Source: Devosia sp.
GTDB taxonomy: Bacteria; Pseudomonadota; Alphaproteobacteria; Rhizobiales; Devosiaceae
Reading direction: 5' to 3'
Length of the DNA stretch: 39,404 bases
Assembly: GCA_026126125.1 (NCBI GenBank)
Contig: JAHCJW010000014.1
Span: 1-39,404 of the forward strand
The notes beneath the pieces were generated by a model. That model made no database searches. It saw nothing but the letters and a program-made list of their open reading frames with translations, and was not told the origin of the DNA. This document shows, one piece after another, positions 1 to 8,801 of this stretch. Positions within the stretch are counted from its first letter, which is position 1. Every line of letters begins with the position of its first letter. Position numbers and translations under genes: made by a program.

Positions 1-89
1 GCCGACGCCTCGCCCAGGGCCCGCCCCTGGTCGTCGATGAGCAGGGCCTTGACGCCGGAGGTGCCGATATCGATGCCGAGATAGGTCAT
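1..89 (-). CDS. xylB: Xylulokinase-like FGGY sugar kinase, 5' end only
   Basis: Only the first 29 codons are in the window; the gene runs off the left edge. The translation starts MTYLGIDIGTSGVKALLID, the phosphate-1 (ATP-binding) segment of FGGY carbohydrate kinases, and the SGVKALLID wording is typical of xylulokinase, which phosphorylates D-xylulose in the cytoplasm. The ATG is at 87-89. A GAGG lies upstream inside an imperfect palindrome (91-104). It is co-directional with and downstream of a LacI-type regulator, as in many rhizobial xylose loci. The substrate is inferred from only 29 residues, so another FGGY kinase is possible. Confidence 0.7.
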   Translation of the reverse strand, partial: MTYLGIDIGTSGVKALLIDDQGRALGEAS

Positions 90-179
90 GAGGCACGTAC
101 CTCATTTTTGGGCAAACCAAACATGCAACTGTCCTCCCGCCCGTTTTCGGGCCCGCGCCAATGTTCGAATGGCTGTTTC

Positions 180-1223
180 TTAGCGGAGATTGTCGCGCAG
201 GAAAATGCCAATTTCAATGGGGTCGGTGACGACGGGCCGCGCGGTGGCCAGCGCCAGGGTCCGCGCCGCTGCAATCGCCTCGCGAATTTCGCCATCCGGA
301 TTTTGGTCGAGCACCACGTCGATGGCGCCGCTGTTGAGCCCGGCCCGGGTCGGGGCGGTCAATTCATGGGCGATGACCCGCACCTGCCGCGCCCGGCCCG
401 ATTTTTCGAGCGCCGCGACAAGGCCGGCATTGCCGGCGCCCAGATTGTAGATGCCGGCCAGATCGGGATGGCGGGCGAGGAGGGCCGAGACGACGCTTTC
501 GGTCGCTTCGGCCTCGTCATGCCCCTCGAGCGGGCCGACCAGGCAAAGCAAAGGAAACTCGCCGCCCGCAATGCCCGAAAACCCCTCGAAGCGCTCGATA
601 TGGTCGCGCAGGTGCAGCGAGCCGGCGATCACCGCTACCTTGCCGCCCTGGGGCAGGAAACGGCCGAGGAGCGAGGCCGCGGTGCGCCCGGCCGCAGCAT
701 TGTCGATGCCGATGAAATGGCGGCGGCCAGAGCCGGGCAGATCGGACACCAGGGTCATCACCACGATGCCCCTTCGGGTGGCGGCATCGACGGCGGCGAT
801 GATCTCGGGCTCCTCGCTGGGAACGATGACGGCGCAGTCGCAGCTTTGCGCGGCAAGCCCGTTGAGGGCGCGCGCCAGATCGCCGGCATCGAGGGCGCGG
901 ACGCGGTGGGTCAGGATGTGAATGCGGTCGGCACTGGCCTGGGCGGCGCGGGCGCCGACCGCCTCGGCCAGGCGATCCATGAATTCATTGGAGCTGTCGG
1001 GAATGAAGAAACTGACCCGCAGGTCGCGCGCCCGCGCCATCAGCGAGGCGTTGAGATCTCGCGAAAAGCCGAGCCGGGCGATGGCCTCGTCGACCTTTTC
1101 CGCCGTCGCCGCGCGCACGCCGGGCCGGCCATTGAGCACGCGGTCGACCGTGGCCAGCGACACGCCGGCGGCGCGCGCCACGTCGTGAACCGTTACCCGG
1201 CGCCGTGCATTTTCCTCGCTCAA
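180..1223 (-). CDS. LacI-family transcriptional regulator
   Basis: A protein of about 347 aa with an N-terminal LacI helix-turn-helix (VTVHDVARAAGVSLATVDRV, then NGRPGV hinge helix) and a periplasmic-binding-like sugar-sensing domain. The start is taken as TTG at 1223, giving MSEENARRRVTVHDV, because GGGGGAAC precedes it at good spacing. A longer reading from another TTG at 1274 adds 17 residues unlike the family. It lies directly upstream of the xylulokinase-like gene on the same strand and divergent from the aldose epimerase, so local control of pentose or hexose use is likely. The effector is unknown. Confidence 0.88.
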   Translation of the reverse strand: MSEENARRRVTVHDVARAAGVSLATVDRVLNGRPGVRAATAEKVDEAIARLGFSRDLNASLMARARDLRVSFFIPDSSNEFMDRLAEAVGARAAQASADRIHILTHRVRALDAGDLARALNGLAAQSCDCAVIVPSEEPEIIAAVDAATRRGIVVMTLVSDLPGSGRRHFIGIDNAAAGRTAASLLGRFLPQGGKVAVIAGSLHLRDHIERFEGFSGIAGGEFPLLCLVGPLEGHDEAEATESVVSALLARHPDLAGIYNLGAGNAGLVAALEKSGRARQVRVIAHELTAPTRAGLNSGAIDVVLDQNPDGEIREAIAAARTLALATARPVVTDPIEIGIFLRDNLR

Positions 1224-1345
1224 GCCCGTTCCCCCTTTTGTGCGCACCCTTGTTGGCCGCCGCGCAAAGGTCAAGTGCAGCGTTGCAGGCGGCGACCAAT
1301 GGGTCTACAGCTCCGCCCCAGAAATTTTTCAAGAGGGGACAGGCG

Positions 1346-2359
1346 ATGGCCATTGCTGTTTCAACCTTTGGCGAGCACGGCGGCAAGCGCGTCGACCAGT
1401 TCCGTCTGCTCAGCGATACCGGCGTTGGCGTCGACATCATCGGCTATGGCGTCGCCGTGCGCGACTGGCGCGTGCCGGTGGCGGGCGGCGAGCGCTCGGT
1501 GGTGCTGGGTTTTGACAGTTTTGAGCCCTATGTGCTGCATAGCCCGCATTTCGGCTCGCTGGCCGGACGCGTCGCCAACCGCATCAAGGGCGCCAGTTTC
1601 GAGCTCGATGGCGTCACCTACCGGTTGCCCGCCAATGCCGGCGATCTGCAATTGCATGGCGGCGCCGAAGGGCTTGGCCGCCAGGTGTGGTCGGGGCAGG
1701 TCGACAATGCCAATAATGCGGTGCGCTTCACCCATTTTTCGCCCGACGGGGCCATGGGCTATCCCGGCAATGTCAATTTCGCCGCCACCTATAGCCTCAA
1801 GGGCAACAGGCTGCGGCTCGAATTGAGCGCCACCACCGACCGCGCCACCCCGATCAGCCTGGTGCAGCACCAATATTTCAATCTGGGCACCGGGGCCGAC
1901 GTGCTCGACCACACGATCCAGGTCCAGTCGAGCGCCTATACCCAATTGGGCGACGATCTGGCGCCGACCGGGGCCATCCTGCCCTCGCGCGGCACGATCT
2001 ACGATCTGCGCACGCCGCGCATCATGCGCGAGGGCGATGGCACGCCGATCGACTACGATATCGGCATGGTGCTCGACAGCGGCCGCAAGACCAGCGACCC
2101 GATTGCCAGCGTGGTGGCGCCGGACAAGGATCTCACCTTGAAATTGTGGTCCGACCGCCCCGGCGTGCAGGTGTATAACGGGGTCTGGACCGATATTCCG
2201 GTGCCCGGACTCGAGGGCAAGAGCTATGGCAAACATGCCGGCTTCTGCCTCGAGGACCAGGCCTTTGCCGATGCGCTGCACAATCCGCATTTCCCCAACA
2301 TCATCCACTCGCCCGACCGGCCCTATAGCCATTGGTGCGAAATCGAGATCGCGCCTTAA
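1346..2359 (+). CDS. galM: Aldose 1-epimerase (mutarotase)
   Basis: A 337-aa cytoplasmic enzyme that interconverts alpha and beta anomers of aldoses. Family residues are visible: Arg79 in GRVANRI, His104 in LQLHGG, His175 in QHQYFNLG and the catalytic base Glu303 in FCLEDQAF. Length matches galactose mutarotases. The start is the ATG at 1346, preceded by AAGAGGGGA; the open frame continues upstream to 1205 but without homologous sequence. Divergent from the LacI regulator and close to a xylulokinase-like gene, so it probably supplies the correct sugar anomer for that pathway. Which sugar it prefers cannot be read from sequence. Confidence 0.93.
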   Translation: MAIAVSTFGEHGGKRVDQFRLLSDTGVGVDIIGYGVAVRDWRVPVAGGERSVVLGFDSFEPYVLHSPHFGSLAGRVANRIKGASFELDGVTYRLPANAGDLQLHGGAEGLGRQVWSGQVDNANNAVRFTHFSPDGAMGYPGNVNFAATYSLKGNRLRLELSATTDRATPISLVQHQYFNLGTGADVLDHTIQVQSSAYTQLGDDLAPTGAILPSRGTIYDLRTPRIMREGDGTPIDYDIGMVLDSGRKTSDPIASVVAPDKDLTLKLWSDRPGVQVYNGVWTDIPVPGLEGKSYGKHAGFCLEDQAFADALHNPHFPNIIHSPDRPYSHWCEIEIAP

Positions 2360-2434
2360 GGGGGTAGCGGCAAGCGCCCATGGACCGGCCCCGCCGAATC
2401 TGGCACTCCCTGCCATCCTTGAAGGGAGGCGGGG

Positions 2435-3142
2435 ATGGACAAGACCGAGCGGCTGTTCGCCATCATGGACGCGCTGCGCCGGCACCGGCGGCCGGTGACC
2501 GCGGCGGCCCTCGCCCAAGAGCAGGGCGTTTCGGTGCGTACGCTCTATCGCGACATCCAGACCCTGATCGGGCTGGGCGCGCCCATCGATGGCGAGGCGG
2601 GGATCGGCTATATGCTCAAGCCCGGTTTCTTCCTGCCCCCGCTGATGTTTTCGCCCGAAGAGCTGGAGGCGCTGGTGCTGGGTGCGCGCTGGGTGGAGGC
2701 GCAACCCGATGACGGGCTGGGCGCCGCCGCCCGCAATGCCCTCGCCAAGATCGCCACCGCCTCGCCCGAAGATCTGCGCGACCGGATCAGCGACACCGCG
2801 CTGTGGCCGGTGGCGGTGTGGGGAGAGCGCCGGCCGATCCCGGTGCTGGGCGATATCCGCCTCGCCATGCGCCAGGAAAAGGCCGTCCGCATCGACTACG
2901 AGGACGAGCAGGGGCGCCCGAGCAGCCGCACCATCTGGCCGGTGGGCATCGCCTTTTATCAAGGCAAGCAGACCATCGCCGCCTGGTGCTGCCTCCGGCA
3001 GGATTTTCGCAGTTTCCGCACCGACCGCATCGTCGGCCTGACGCTGACCGAGGAGCGCTATGGCAAGCGCCGCGCCGCCCTGGAACGGGACTGGCGCGCC
3101 AGCTGGACCCATGAGGGGAACGGCCGGGAGAGCGAAAGCTAA
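2435..3142 (+). CDS. YafY-type HTH/WYL-domain transcriptional regulator
   Basis: A 235-aa protein with an N-terminal winged HTH of HTH_11/DeoR type (residues 1-60: TERLFAIMDALRRHRRPVTA, then VSVRTLYRDIQTL) and a C-terminal WYL domain (about 130-215, TIWPVGIAFY). WYL domains bind ligands or nucleic acid and control transcription. Start ATG 2435 follows GAAGGGAGGCGGGG. A 6-bp inverted repeat (CTCCCT 2406-2411 / AGGGAG 2423-2428) overlaps the ribosome-binding site and could be autoregulatory. It is convergent with the ScfR-type gene; the two stop codons overlap. Targets unknown. Confidence 0.88.
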   Translation: MDKTERLFAIMDALRRHRRPVTAAALAQEQGVSVRTLYRDIQTLIGLGAPIDGEAGIGYMLKPGFFLPPLMFSPEELEALVLGARWVEAQPDDGLGAAARNALAKIATASPEDLRDRISDTALWPVAVWGERRPIPVLGDIRLAMRQEKAVRIDYEDEQGRPSSRTIWPVGIAFYQGKQTIAAWCCLRQDFRSFRTDRIVGLTLTEERYGKRRAALERDWRASWTHEGNGRESES

Positions 3143-4551
3143 CCCATTCGTGCGTAAAGGCTTTCCGCCCTTGTGCTGTCATCGAGCCGGAAGCGGTGAT
3201 CGGCGGGAGGATGGGCGCGATGGCCGCATTCGAGCCGCGGGCAGATGCGGCAGCCGACGCCGATCGGCACGACCTGCTGCTCGCTCATCAGGTCCATTCC
3301 TTCCGAATAGACCATGTCGCGGGCGTGATGAATGGCGCAGCCGAGGCCGATCGAGAGATAGCGGCGCGGCGCGTTGTAGCGATAATCGCCCTTGGTGATG
3401 GTGCGCGCGATGCAGAAATAGCGCTGGCCGTCGGGCATCTGGCTCAACTGCACATTGATGCGGTCGGGGGCGAGAAAGGCGGCGTAGATATTCCAGCGTG
3501 GGCAGGCGCCGGAATGACGCGGAATATGAATGCCGGACAAAGAAAAACGCTTGGAAATATTGCCGGCGATGTCGGTGCGCACCAGATGCAGGGGAATGCC
3601 GGAGGCGCCCTTGCGCTGCAGCGTCGTCATGCGGTGGCAGACCTGTTCGAAACTGGCGCCGAAGCGCCGCCCGATGCGGTCGATGTCGTAGCGATGATCG
3701 CGGCAGGCCTTGAGGAAGGGCGCATAGGGCATGACCAGGGCCGCCGCGACATAGGACGAGAGCACATTGCGCGCCAGGGCCGGCGCGTCGCCTTCGGGCA
3801 GGTCGGCACTGGCGATGACGGCGTCGATCTCGGCCCCGGCGGCGAGCAGCGCCACCTGCTGGGCGAGGAGAAAGCTGGCGCTTTCCCCCGGCAGAAGATC
3901 CGAGAGGATGATGCGCTGGCGCGCGCCATCGCGCTGGCAGGCCATGCCATGCGGCAGCGAGGCCAGCAGCGTCTCGAAACCGAAGACATTGAACAGATAG
4001 GTGCGGATGGCGCTCTCGAACCCGTCGCCGGAATTGTCGATATCGGCGCGAATGCGCTCGGCCGCCGCCTCGAGGGCGGGAAAATGATTGGCGCTTTCCT
4101 GCAGGAAGTCGGAAATGGTTTCGGTCGCGAGGTGAAAGGGCTGGCTCTCGCTGGGCGAGGGGGGCGGCGCGGCGCCGCCGACAAGGCCGCGATAGCGATC
4201 GTAAAGCTTGAGCATGGCGCGGGCGGCGGCGGGATTGGCCTGGGCCAGATCGCGAATATCGAGATTGGTCAGGGCGCTGTCGACGAAGAGATCGTCGCCG
4301 AACGCCTCCATCAGATCGCCCAGCAGCCGGCCTTCGTCGCTGTCGACCAATTCGCCCGGCTCGACGCCGAAATAGCCGGCGATGGCAAACAGCAAGGGCA
4401 CCGTCACCTTGCGGCGATTGTGCTCGATGAGGTTGAGATAGCTGGCTGAAATGCCCAGCGCCGCCGCGAGATCGGCCTGATTGAGCCGCCGCTGGCGCCG
4501 CAGGCGCTTGATCCGTCCGCCGATCTGGCTTTCGCTCGCTTCCACCTTCAT
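3139..4551 (-). CDS. ScfR/RamB-type short-chain fatty acyl regulator
   Basis: A 470-aa protein: XRE helix-turn-helix at residues 10-65 (NQADLAAALGISASYLNLIE), a middle region related to the IrrE-like part of this family but without a visible HExxH, and a DUF2083-type C-terminus with Cys350, Cys405 and the CRICPRLEC cluster (Cys434, 437, 442). RamB and related regulators sense acyl-CoA or carbon state and control isocitrate lyase and related genes; in the mycobacterial relative PrpR the cysteines hold an Fe-S cluster. Start ATG 4551 has GGGGAGGGG before it. Isocitrate lyase lies 660 bp away in the divergent direction, which strongly suggests aceA as a target. Confidence 0.88.
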   Translation of the reverse strand: MKVEASESQIGGRIKRLRRQRRLNQADLAAALGISASYLNLIEHNRRKVTVPLLFAIAGYFGVEPGELVDSDEGRLLGDLMEAFGDDLFVDSALTNLDIRDLAQANPAAARAMLKLYDRYRGLVGGAAPPPSPSESQPFHLATETISDFLQESANHFPALEAAAERIRADIDNSGDGFESAIRTYLFNVFGFETLLASLPHGMACQRDGARQRIILSDLLPGESASFLLAQQVALLAAGAEIDAVIASADLPEGDAPALARNVLSSYVAAALVMPYAPFLKACRDHRYDIDRIGRRFGASFEQVCHRMTTLQRKGASGIPLHLVRTDIAGNISKRFSLSGIHIPRHSGACPRWNIYAAFLAPDRINVQLSQMPDGQRYFCIARTITKGDYRYNAPRRYLSIGLGCAIHHARDMVYSEGMDLMSEQQVVPIGVGCRICPRLECGHRAHPPADHRFRLDDSTRAESLYARMG

Positions 4552-4564
4552 ACCCCTCCCCAGA

Positions 4565-4675
4565 ATTTACAGAATTTACAATTTCCGCCTTCCGGATTGA
4601 CAGCCGCTTTACAGCTTTACTGGCCATCTCGCGGTTATTCCTTGCATACCTCCCGCTTTTGTCAAATCTTTACAT
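4565..4675. promoter_or_regulatory. Cluster of TTTAC direct repeats, candidate operator region
   Basis: Between the divergent ScfR-type gene and the small ORF/aceA side, the + strand carries five TTTAC words: ATTTACAG (4565-4572), ATTTACAA (4574-4581), CTTTACAG (4607-4614), CTTTACTG (4615-4622) and CTTTACAT (4669-4675). The first two are 9 bp apart and the next two 8 bp apart. Such A/T-rich spaced repeats stand out in this GC-rich DNA. I infer binding sites for the adjacent regulator; no confident -35/-10 could be assigned. Confidence 0.5.
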
Positions 4676-4697
4676 CAACAAGCGAGGAGATTTCGAC

Positions 4698-4925
4698 ATG
4701 AGCCCCGACACCCCACAACGCGACGAATACATCACCATCATCGCCCCCACCGCCAACGAAGCCATGGCCCAGTTCAAGGCGCGCGGTCTCGACCAGCAGG
4801 GCTATGCCATTGCCGGACGCATCGGGCGGCATCAGTTCACCCTGGTTGGCGGCGAGGATACGCAAGAGCTGTTTTCCGGCGCCGGCATGATCGCCGCGAC
4901 CTTCTCGCGGCGGGTGGCGAGCTAA
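4698..4925 (+). CDS. Small conserved protein upstream of isocitrate lyase
   Basis: A 75-aa protein beginning MSPDTPQRDEYITIIAPTAN. The ATG at 4698 is preceded by GCGAGGAGATTTCGAC, a good ribosome-binding site; an in-frame start at 4659 lacks one. It has no membrane segment or signal peptide and ends AATFSRRVAS. I recall similar small uncharacterised proteins next to aceA in other rhizobiales but cannot name a domain. It shares direction with aceA, though 287 bp including a repeat element separate them. Function unknown; a link to the glyoxylate shunt is inferred only from position. Confidence 0.75.
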   Translation: MSPDTPQRDEYITIIAPTANEAMAQFKARGLDQQGYAIAGRIGRHQFTLVGGEDTQELFSGAGMIAATFSRRVAS

Positions 4926-5029
4926 AGCCATCTGAGGTGACGACGCCGGAAGAGCTGCGCCAAACGGCGGGGGAAAGCCCCGCCGCGGCCCCACTCTGGT
5001 CGCGTTCACGGCGGCAGGCGCTGCCCCAT

Positions 5030-5045
5030 TGTTCCACGTGAATCC
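5030..5045 (+). other. parS-like site 1
   Basis: TGTTCCACGTGAATCC matches the bacterial parS consensus TGTTTCACGTGAAACA at 13 of 16 positions, with the CACGTG core intact. It lies in the intergenic space just before repeat copy A. Two further copies (6544-6559, 12262-12277) share almost the same sequence, including the same departure from the palindrome. Confidence 0.5.
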
Positions 5046-5160
5046 TAAAGCGCGTCGCGTTTCTCTCAGCTTCGCTCTCTGCGCTTTAGCCCTTTAGCCC
5101 TTTGTTTTTACGCATGTCTTTGTCCCGAAACCGGGGCAGCCTTCGGGAGACACGCTTTAA
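5046..5160 (+). repeat. Two-hairpin intergenic repeat, copy A
   Basis: Starts TAAAGCGCGTCGCG and ends GGGAGACACGCTTTAA. The first hairpin pairs TAAAGCGC-like with GCGCTTTA; the second is built around CCCGAAACCGG and CTTCGGG. This copy carries a short duplication (CCCTTTAG twice) and is the longest. It separates the small ORF from aceA and directly abuts parS-like site 1. Confidence 0.85.
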
Positions 5161-5212
5161 TTTCCGCCGTTCCGACGGAGCGGCGAAGCCATGACCAAAC
5201 AAGGAAACCGAA

Positions 5213-6508
5213 ATGCTCGACAAACCCCACCAGCCCGAACGCTTCCCGACGCCCGACTACGCGCCGGATCGCTGGAAAACCATCGCCCGCACCTATAGCC
5301 CGGCTGACGTCCGGCGCCTGGCAGGCTCGCTCCCCATTCGCCACAGCCTGGCGGAAAACGGCGCCCAGAAGCTCTGGCAATTGCTGCATTCGGAAGATTT
5401 CCTGCCGACGCTGGGCACGTTTACCGGCAATCAGGCGGTCCAGCAGGTGAAAGCCGGGCTCAAGGCCATCTATCTGTCCGGCTGGCAGGTGGCGGCCGAC
5501 GCCAATTCCTCGGGCAATATGTATCCCGACCAGTCGCTTTATCCGGTCGACAGCGTGCCGGCGGTGGTCAAGCGCATCAACAAGGCGCTGCAACGGGCCG
5601 ACCAGATCCAGACGATGGAAAAGGCCGACGGCACCGCCACCACCGATCTCGACTTCTTCGTGCCCATCATCGCCGATGCCGAGGCCGGCTTCGGCGGCGC
5701 GCTCAACGTGTTCGAGCTGATGAAGGCGATGATCGAGGCCGGCGCCGCCGCGGTGCATTTCGAGGACCAGCTCGCCTCGGAAAAGAAGTGCGGCCATTTG
5801 GGCGGCAAGGTTCTGGTGCCGACCAGCCAGTTCGTGCGCACGCTCAACGCGGCCCGGCTCGCCGCAGACGTGATGGGCGTGCCCACCCTGATCATGGCGC
5901 GGACGGACGCGGAAGCGGCGCGGCTCATCACCTCGGACATCGACGATTACGACAAGCCCTTCGTCACCGGCGAGCGCACGGCGGAAGGTTTTTACCGGCT
6001 CAAGGGCGGCATCGACTGCGCCATCGCCCGTGGCCTGGCCTATGCGCCCTATGCCGATCTCATCTGGTGCGAAACCTCGACGCCGGACCTGGCCGAGGCG
6101 CGCAAATTCGCCGAGGCGATCCGCAAGGAGCACCCCGAGCAGATGCTGGCCTATAATTGCTCGCCCAGCTTCAACTGGGCCAAGCATATGGACGAGGCGG
6201 CGATGGCGCAGTTCCAGCGCGAGCTGGGGGCCATGGGCTACAAATACCAGTTCATCACGCTGGCTGGCTTCCATAATCTGAGCCTCACCACGTTCGAACT
6301 GGCGCGCAGCTACAAGGAACGCGGCATGGCGGGCTATTCGCAGCTGCAACAGGCCGAGTTCGCCGCCGAAAAGCACGGCTTTTCCGCCGTGCGCCACCAG
6401 CGCGAAGTGGGCACCAGCTATTTCGACGCCGTGTCGCTGACGGTCAGCGAAGGTCAGAGCGCCACCACCGCCATGGCGGAATCAACGGAAACGGCGCAGT
6501 TCCACTGA
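5213..6508 (+). CDS. aceA: Isocitrate lyase
   Basis: A 431-aa cytoplasmic enzyme that cleaves isocitrate to glyoxylate and succinate, the first step of the glyoxylate shunt used for growth on acetate and fatty acids. The catalytic loop [10 protein letters not shown] is at residues 191-200 with Cys193; the Mg/substrate segment [10 protein letters not shown]-like (154-162) and the C-terminal NCSPSFNW are present. Length matches the shorter proteobacterial form. Start ATG 5213 follows AAGGAAACCGA. A strong intrinsic terminator follows. The divergent ScfR-type regulator probably controls it. Confidence 0.97.
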   Translation: MLDKPHQPERFPTPDYAPDRWKTIARTYSPADVRRLAGSLPIRHSLAENGAQKLWQLLHSEDFLPTLGTFTGNQAVQQVKAGLKAIYLSGWQVAADANSSGNMYPDQSLYPVDSVPAVVKRINKALQRADQIQTMEKADGTATTDLDFFVPIIADAEAGFGGALNVFELMKAMIEAGAAAVHFEDQLASEKKCGHLGGKVLVPTSQFVRTLNAARLAADVMGVPTLIMARTDAEAARLITSDIDDYDKPFVTGERTAEGFYRLKGGIDCAIARGLAYAPYADLIWCETSTPDLAEARKFAEAIRKEHPEQMLAYNCSPSFNWAKHMDEAAMAQFQRELGAMGYKYQFITLAGFHNLSLTTFELARSYKERGMAGYSQLQQAEFAAEKHGFSAVRHQREVGTSYFDAVSLTVSEGQSATTAMAESTETAQFH

Positions 6509-6516
6509 CGCCAGGA

Positions 6517-6543
6517 GGGGAGGGCAAGGCTCTCCCCTTTTTT
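6517..6543 (+). terminator. Rho-independent terminator of aceA
   Basis: GGGGAG (6517-6522) pairs with CTCCCC across a short GC-rich loop and is followed by seven T residues. It starts 9 bp after the aceA stop codon. Confidence 0.85.
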
Positions 6544-6559
6544 GGATTCACGTGAAACA
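6544..6559 (-). other. parS-like site 2
   Basis: GGATTCACGTGAAACA matches TGTTTCACGTGAAACA at 14 of 16 positions. It lies immediately after the aceA terminator, in non-coding DNA, in the opposite orientation to sites 1 and 3. Confidence 0.55.
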
Positions 6560-6619
6560 CATGCGCCCGAGGCCGCCCTTTGCGGGGGGCGACACCGGGC
6601 TTTTGCCTGGGGTCCAGGT

Positions 6620-7072
6620 TTAAAAAATCGATCGTCGCAGCGGCAGTTTGATCGGCGCGAAAAAGCCGCGCTCGAGGTCGTGCCAGAATTGCTGCCGCAG
6701 CACTTCGGGAAAAACATGGCCTTGTGGCAGGTCATGGCGCGAAAACCATTGCGCGGCGATGATGGCTTCGTCGGGCGCGGGATTGGCGGTGACCTCGATC
6801 TCGCCCGAAAGATAATCGGCGAGAAACCAGAATTTCACGATCCGACCCGCTGGCTCGACCAGCTCGTCGATATAGGCGAGGCCGCGCGTTTTCACCCGCA
6901 GGCCGGTTTCCTCAAACGCCTCGCGCTCGGCGGTCTCGTGCAGTTCCTCGCCGCCCTCGACCCCGCCGCCCGGGCCCGCCCAGAAATCATGCCGGCCAGC
7001 CCGAAAATGGCGCACCAGCAGGATCTGATCGTCGCGCAGGGCGAGGACGCCGGCGGAAATGCGGTGTTGCAT
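6620..7072 (-). CDS. Nudix hydrolase
   Basis: A 150-aa protein with a full Nudix box, G-x5-E-x7-RE-x2-EE-x-GL, around residues 36-58 (core REAFEETGL), which binds Mg and cleaves nucleoside diphosphate-linked compounds. The size and single domain fit the MutT/ADP-ribose type group, but the substrate cannot be assigned. Start ATG 7072 (MQHRISAGVLALRDDQILLV) lies 17 bp downstream of the yifB stop on the same strand, so the two are probably co-transcribed. Confidence 0.9.
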   Translation of the reverse strand: MQHRISAGVLALRDDQILLVRHFRAGRHDFWAGPGGGVEGGEELHETAEREAFEETGLRVKTRGLAYIDELVEPAGRIVKFWFLADYLSGEIEVTANPAPDEAIIAAQWFSRHDLPQGHVFPEVLRQQFWHDLERGFFAPIKLPLRRSIF

Positions 7073-7089
7073 CGAAAACTCCAGAACAA

Positions 7090-8616
7090 TCAGGCGGCGC
7101 CAAAGCTCAGGCGATAGCTCAGCGCCTCGGCGATATGGGGGCGGGCCACCTTATCCACCCCGGCCAGATCCGCCAATGTCCGCGCCACCTTGAGCACGCG
7201 ATGATAGGCGCGGGCGGACAGATGGAAGCGTTCGGCCGCCTGCAGCAGCAGGGCCTGGCTTTCAGTATCGGGATTGACGATTTTCTCGATCAGCGCGGCG
7301 CTGGCCGCCGCATTGGTCAGCACCTGGGGCTGACCTGCATCGGCATAGCGCGCCGCTTGCCGATCGCGGGCCGCGGCCACCCGCCGGGCGACGATGGATG
7401 AGGCTTCGGCGGCGCCGGCCGGCCCGATCATCTCGGCGGCCGATACGGCGGGCACGTCGATGCGGATATCGATACGGTCGAGAAAGGGGCCGGACACCCG
7501 CGCCTGATAGTCGGCCGCGCAGGCATCGCCCCGCTTGCAGGTGTGCCCCGGCGTGCCGGCGAGGCCGCATTTGCAGGGGTTCATCGCCGCGATGAGCTGG
7601 AAGCGGCTGGGATAGGCAATGCGGGCATTGGCACGAGCGATCACCGTTTCACCGCTTTCGAGCGGCTGGCGCAGGCTGTCGAGCACGCTGGGCTGGAATT
7701 CGGGCAGTTCGTCGAGGAACAACACCCCGTTATGGGCGAGGCTCACCTCGCCCGGCCGCACCTTGAGCCCGCCCCCGACCAGCGCCGCCATCGAGGCCGA
7801 GTGATGCGGCGCGCGAAAGGGGCGCCGATCCGAGAGGGCACCTCCCACGAGTTCACCGGCCACCGACTGAATCATCGACACATCGAGCAGCTCGCGCGGG
7901 CTAAGCGGGGGCAGGATCGAGGGGAGACGGGCGGCCAGCATGGATTTTCCAGCACCGGGCGGGCCGATCATCAACAGATTATGCCCACCGGCCGCCGCCA
8001 CTTCCAGCGCCCGGCGGGCCACGGCCTGGCCGCGCACATCGGCCAGATCGGGCAGCTCGCCTGGCTCGACCTGCCGGCGCGCCGGCTGTGGCCGCGCCTG
8101 CAATTGGTGGCCGGTGAGGTGATTGACCAGCGCCAGCAGGCTATCGGCGGCGACAATATCCATGGTTTCGCCGGCCCAGGCCGCTTCCGGGCCGGACCGG
8201 GCCGGACAGATGACACCCAGATCGCGCCCCTGGGCGGCGATGGCGGCATTGAGCACGCCATCGACAGGGGCCAGCCGCCCATCGAGCCCGAGTTCGCCGA
8301 CAACCAGAAAGCCATCGAGCGCATCCTGGGGGATGGCACCCATGGCCGCCATCAGCGCCAGCGCGATCGGCAGGTCGTAATGGCTGCCCTCCTTGGGCAG
8401 ATCGGCCGGCGCCAGATTGATGGTGATGCGCTTGGGCGGCAGCCCCAGACCCGAGGCGACCAAAGCGGCGCGTACCCGCTCGCTCGCCTCCTTCACCGCT
8501 TTGTCCGGCAGGCCGACCATGAGGAATTTGGGCAGTCCCGGCGCAATCTGCACCTGAACGTCGACCGGCACCGCCGCAATGCCCTGGAATGCAACCGTGG
8601 CAACCCGCGTCACCAT
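7090..8616 (-). CDS. yifB: YifB/ComM-family Mg-chelatase-like AAA+ ATPase
   Basis: A 508-aa protein with an N-terminal Lon-protease-like/ChlI domain, a Walker A GPPGAGKS at 218-225, Walker B GVLFLDELPEF (Asp302, Glu303), a cysteine-rich insert CKCGLAGTPGHTC, and a C-terminal Mg_chelatase_C region ending SYRLSFGAA. ComM homologues are DNA helicases that promote branch migration during natural transformation in other bacteria; the role here is inferred. Start ATG 8616 (MVTRVATVAFQGI) follows GGGAGGG; the frame opens to 8718 but that part is unlike the family. Confidence 0.93.
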   Translation of the reverse strand: MVTRVATVAFQGIAAVPVDVQVQIAPGLPKFLMVGLPDKAVKEASERVRAALVASGLGLPPKRITINLAPADLPKEGSHYDLPIALALMAAMGAIPQDALDGFLVVGELGLDGRLAPVDGVLNAAIAAQGRDLGVICPARSGPEAAWAGETMDIVAADSLLALVNHLTGHQLQARPQPARRQVEPGELPDLADVRGQAVARRALEVAAAGGHNLLMIGPPGAGKSMLAARLPSILPPLSPRELLDVSMIQSVAGELVGGALSDRRPFRAPHHSASMAALVGGGLKVRPGEVSLAHNGVLFLDELPEFQPSVLDSLRQPLESGETVIARANARIAYPSRFQLIAAMNPCKCGLAGTPGHTCKRGDACAADYQARVSGPFLDRIDIRIDVPAVSAAEMIGPAGAAEASSIVARRVAAARDRQAARYADAGQPQVLTNAAASAALIEKIVNPDTESQALLLQAAERFHLSARAYHRVLKVARTLADLAGVDKVARPHIAEALSYRLSFGAA

Positions 8617-8801
8617 GCCCAAACCCTCCCGCCCGAAAGCAAGGCTAGCAGAAGCCCGCCAGCCGCTCAAGAACGGAGAGCGAACAGAATAGGGCGCGTT
8701 AACCATAGGCGCTGCCATATTGGTTACCCTAAAGCGTTGTTAACCCCGCCCGCGCAATTCAAGTCGAAGTTTAGTCTTCCTTGCGCCGAGTATTTGCCTC
8801 C

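Noticed and set aside
108-1826. 572-aa + strand open frame over the LacI and epimerase genes
   Set aside because: Antisense shadow of high-GC coding DNA; low-complexity Gly/Ala/Arg composition, and it overlaps two well-supported genes.
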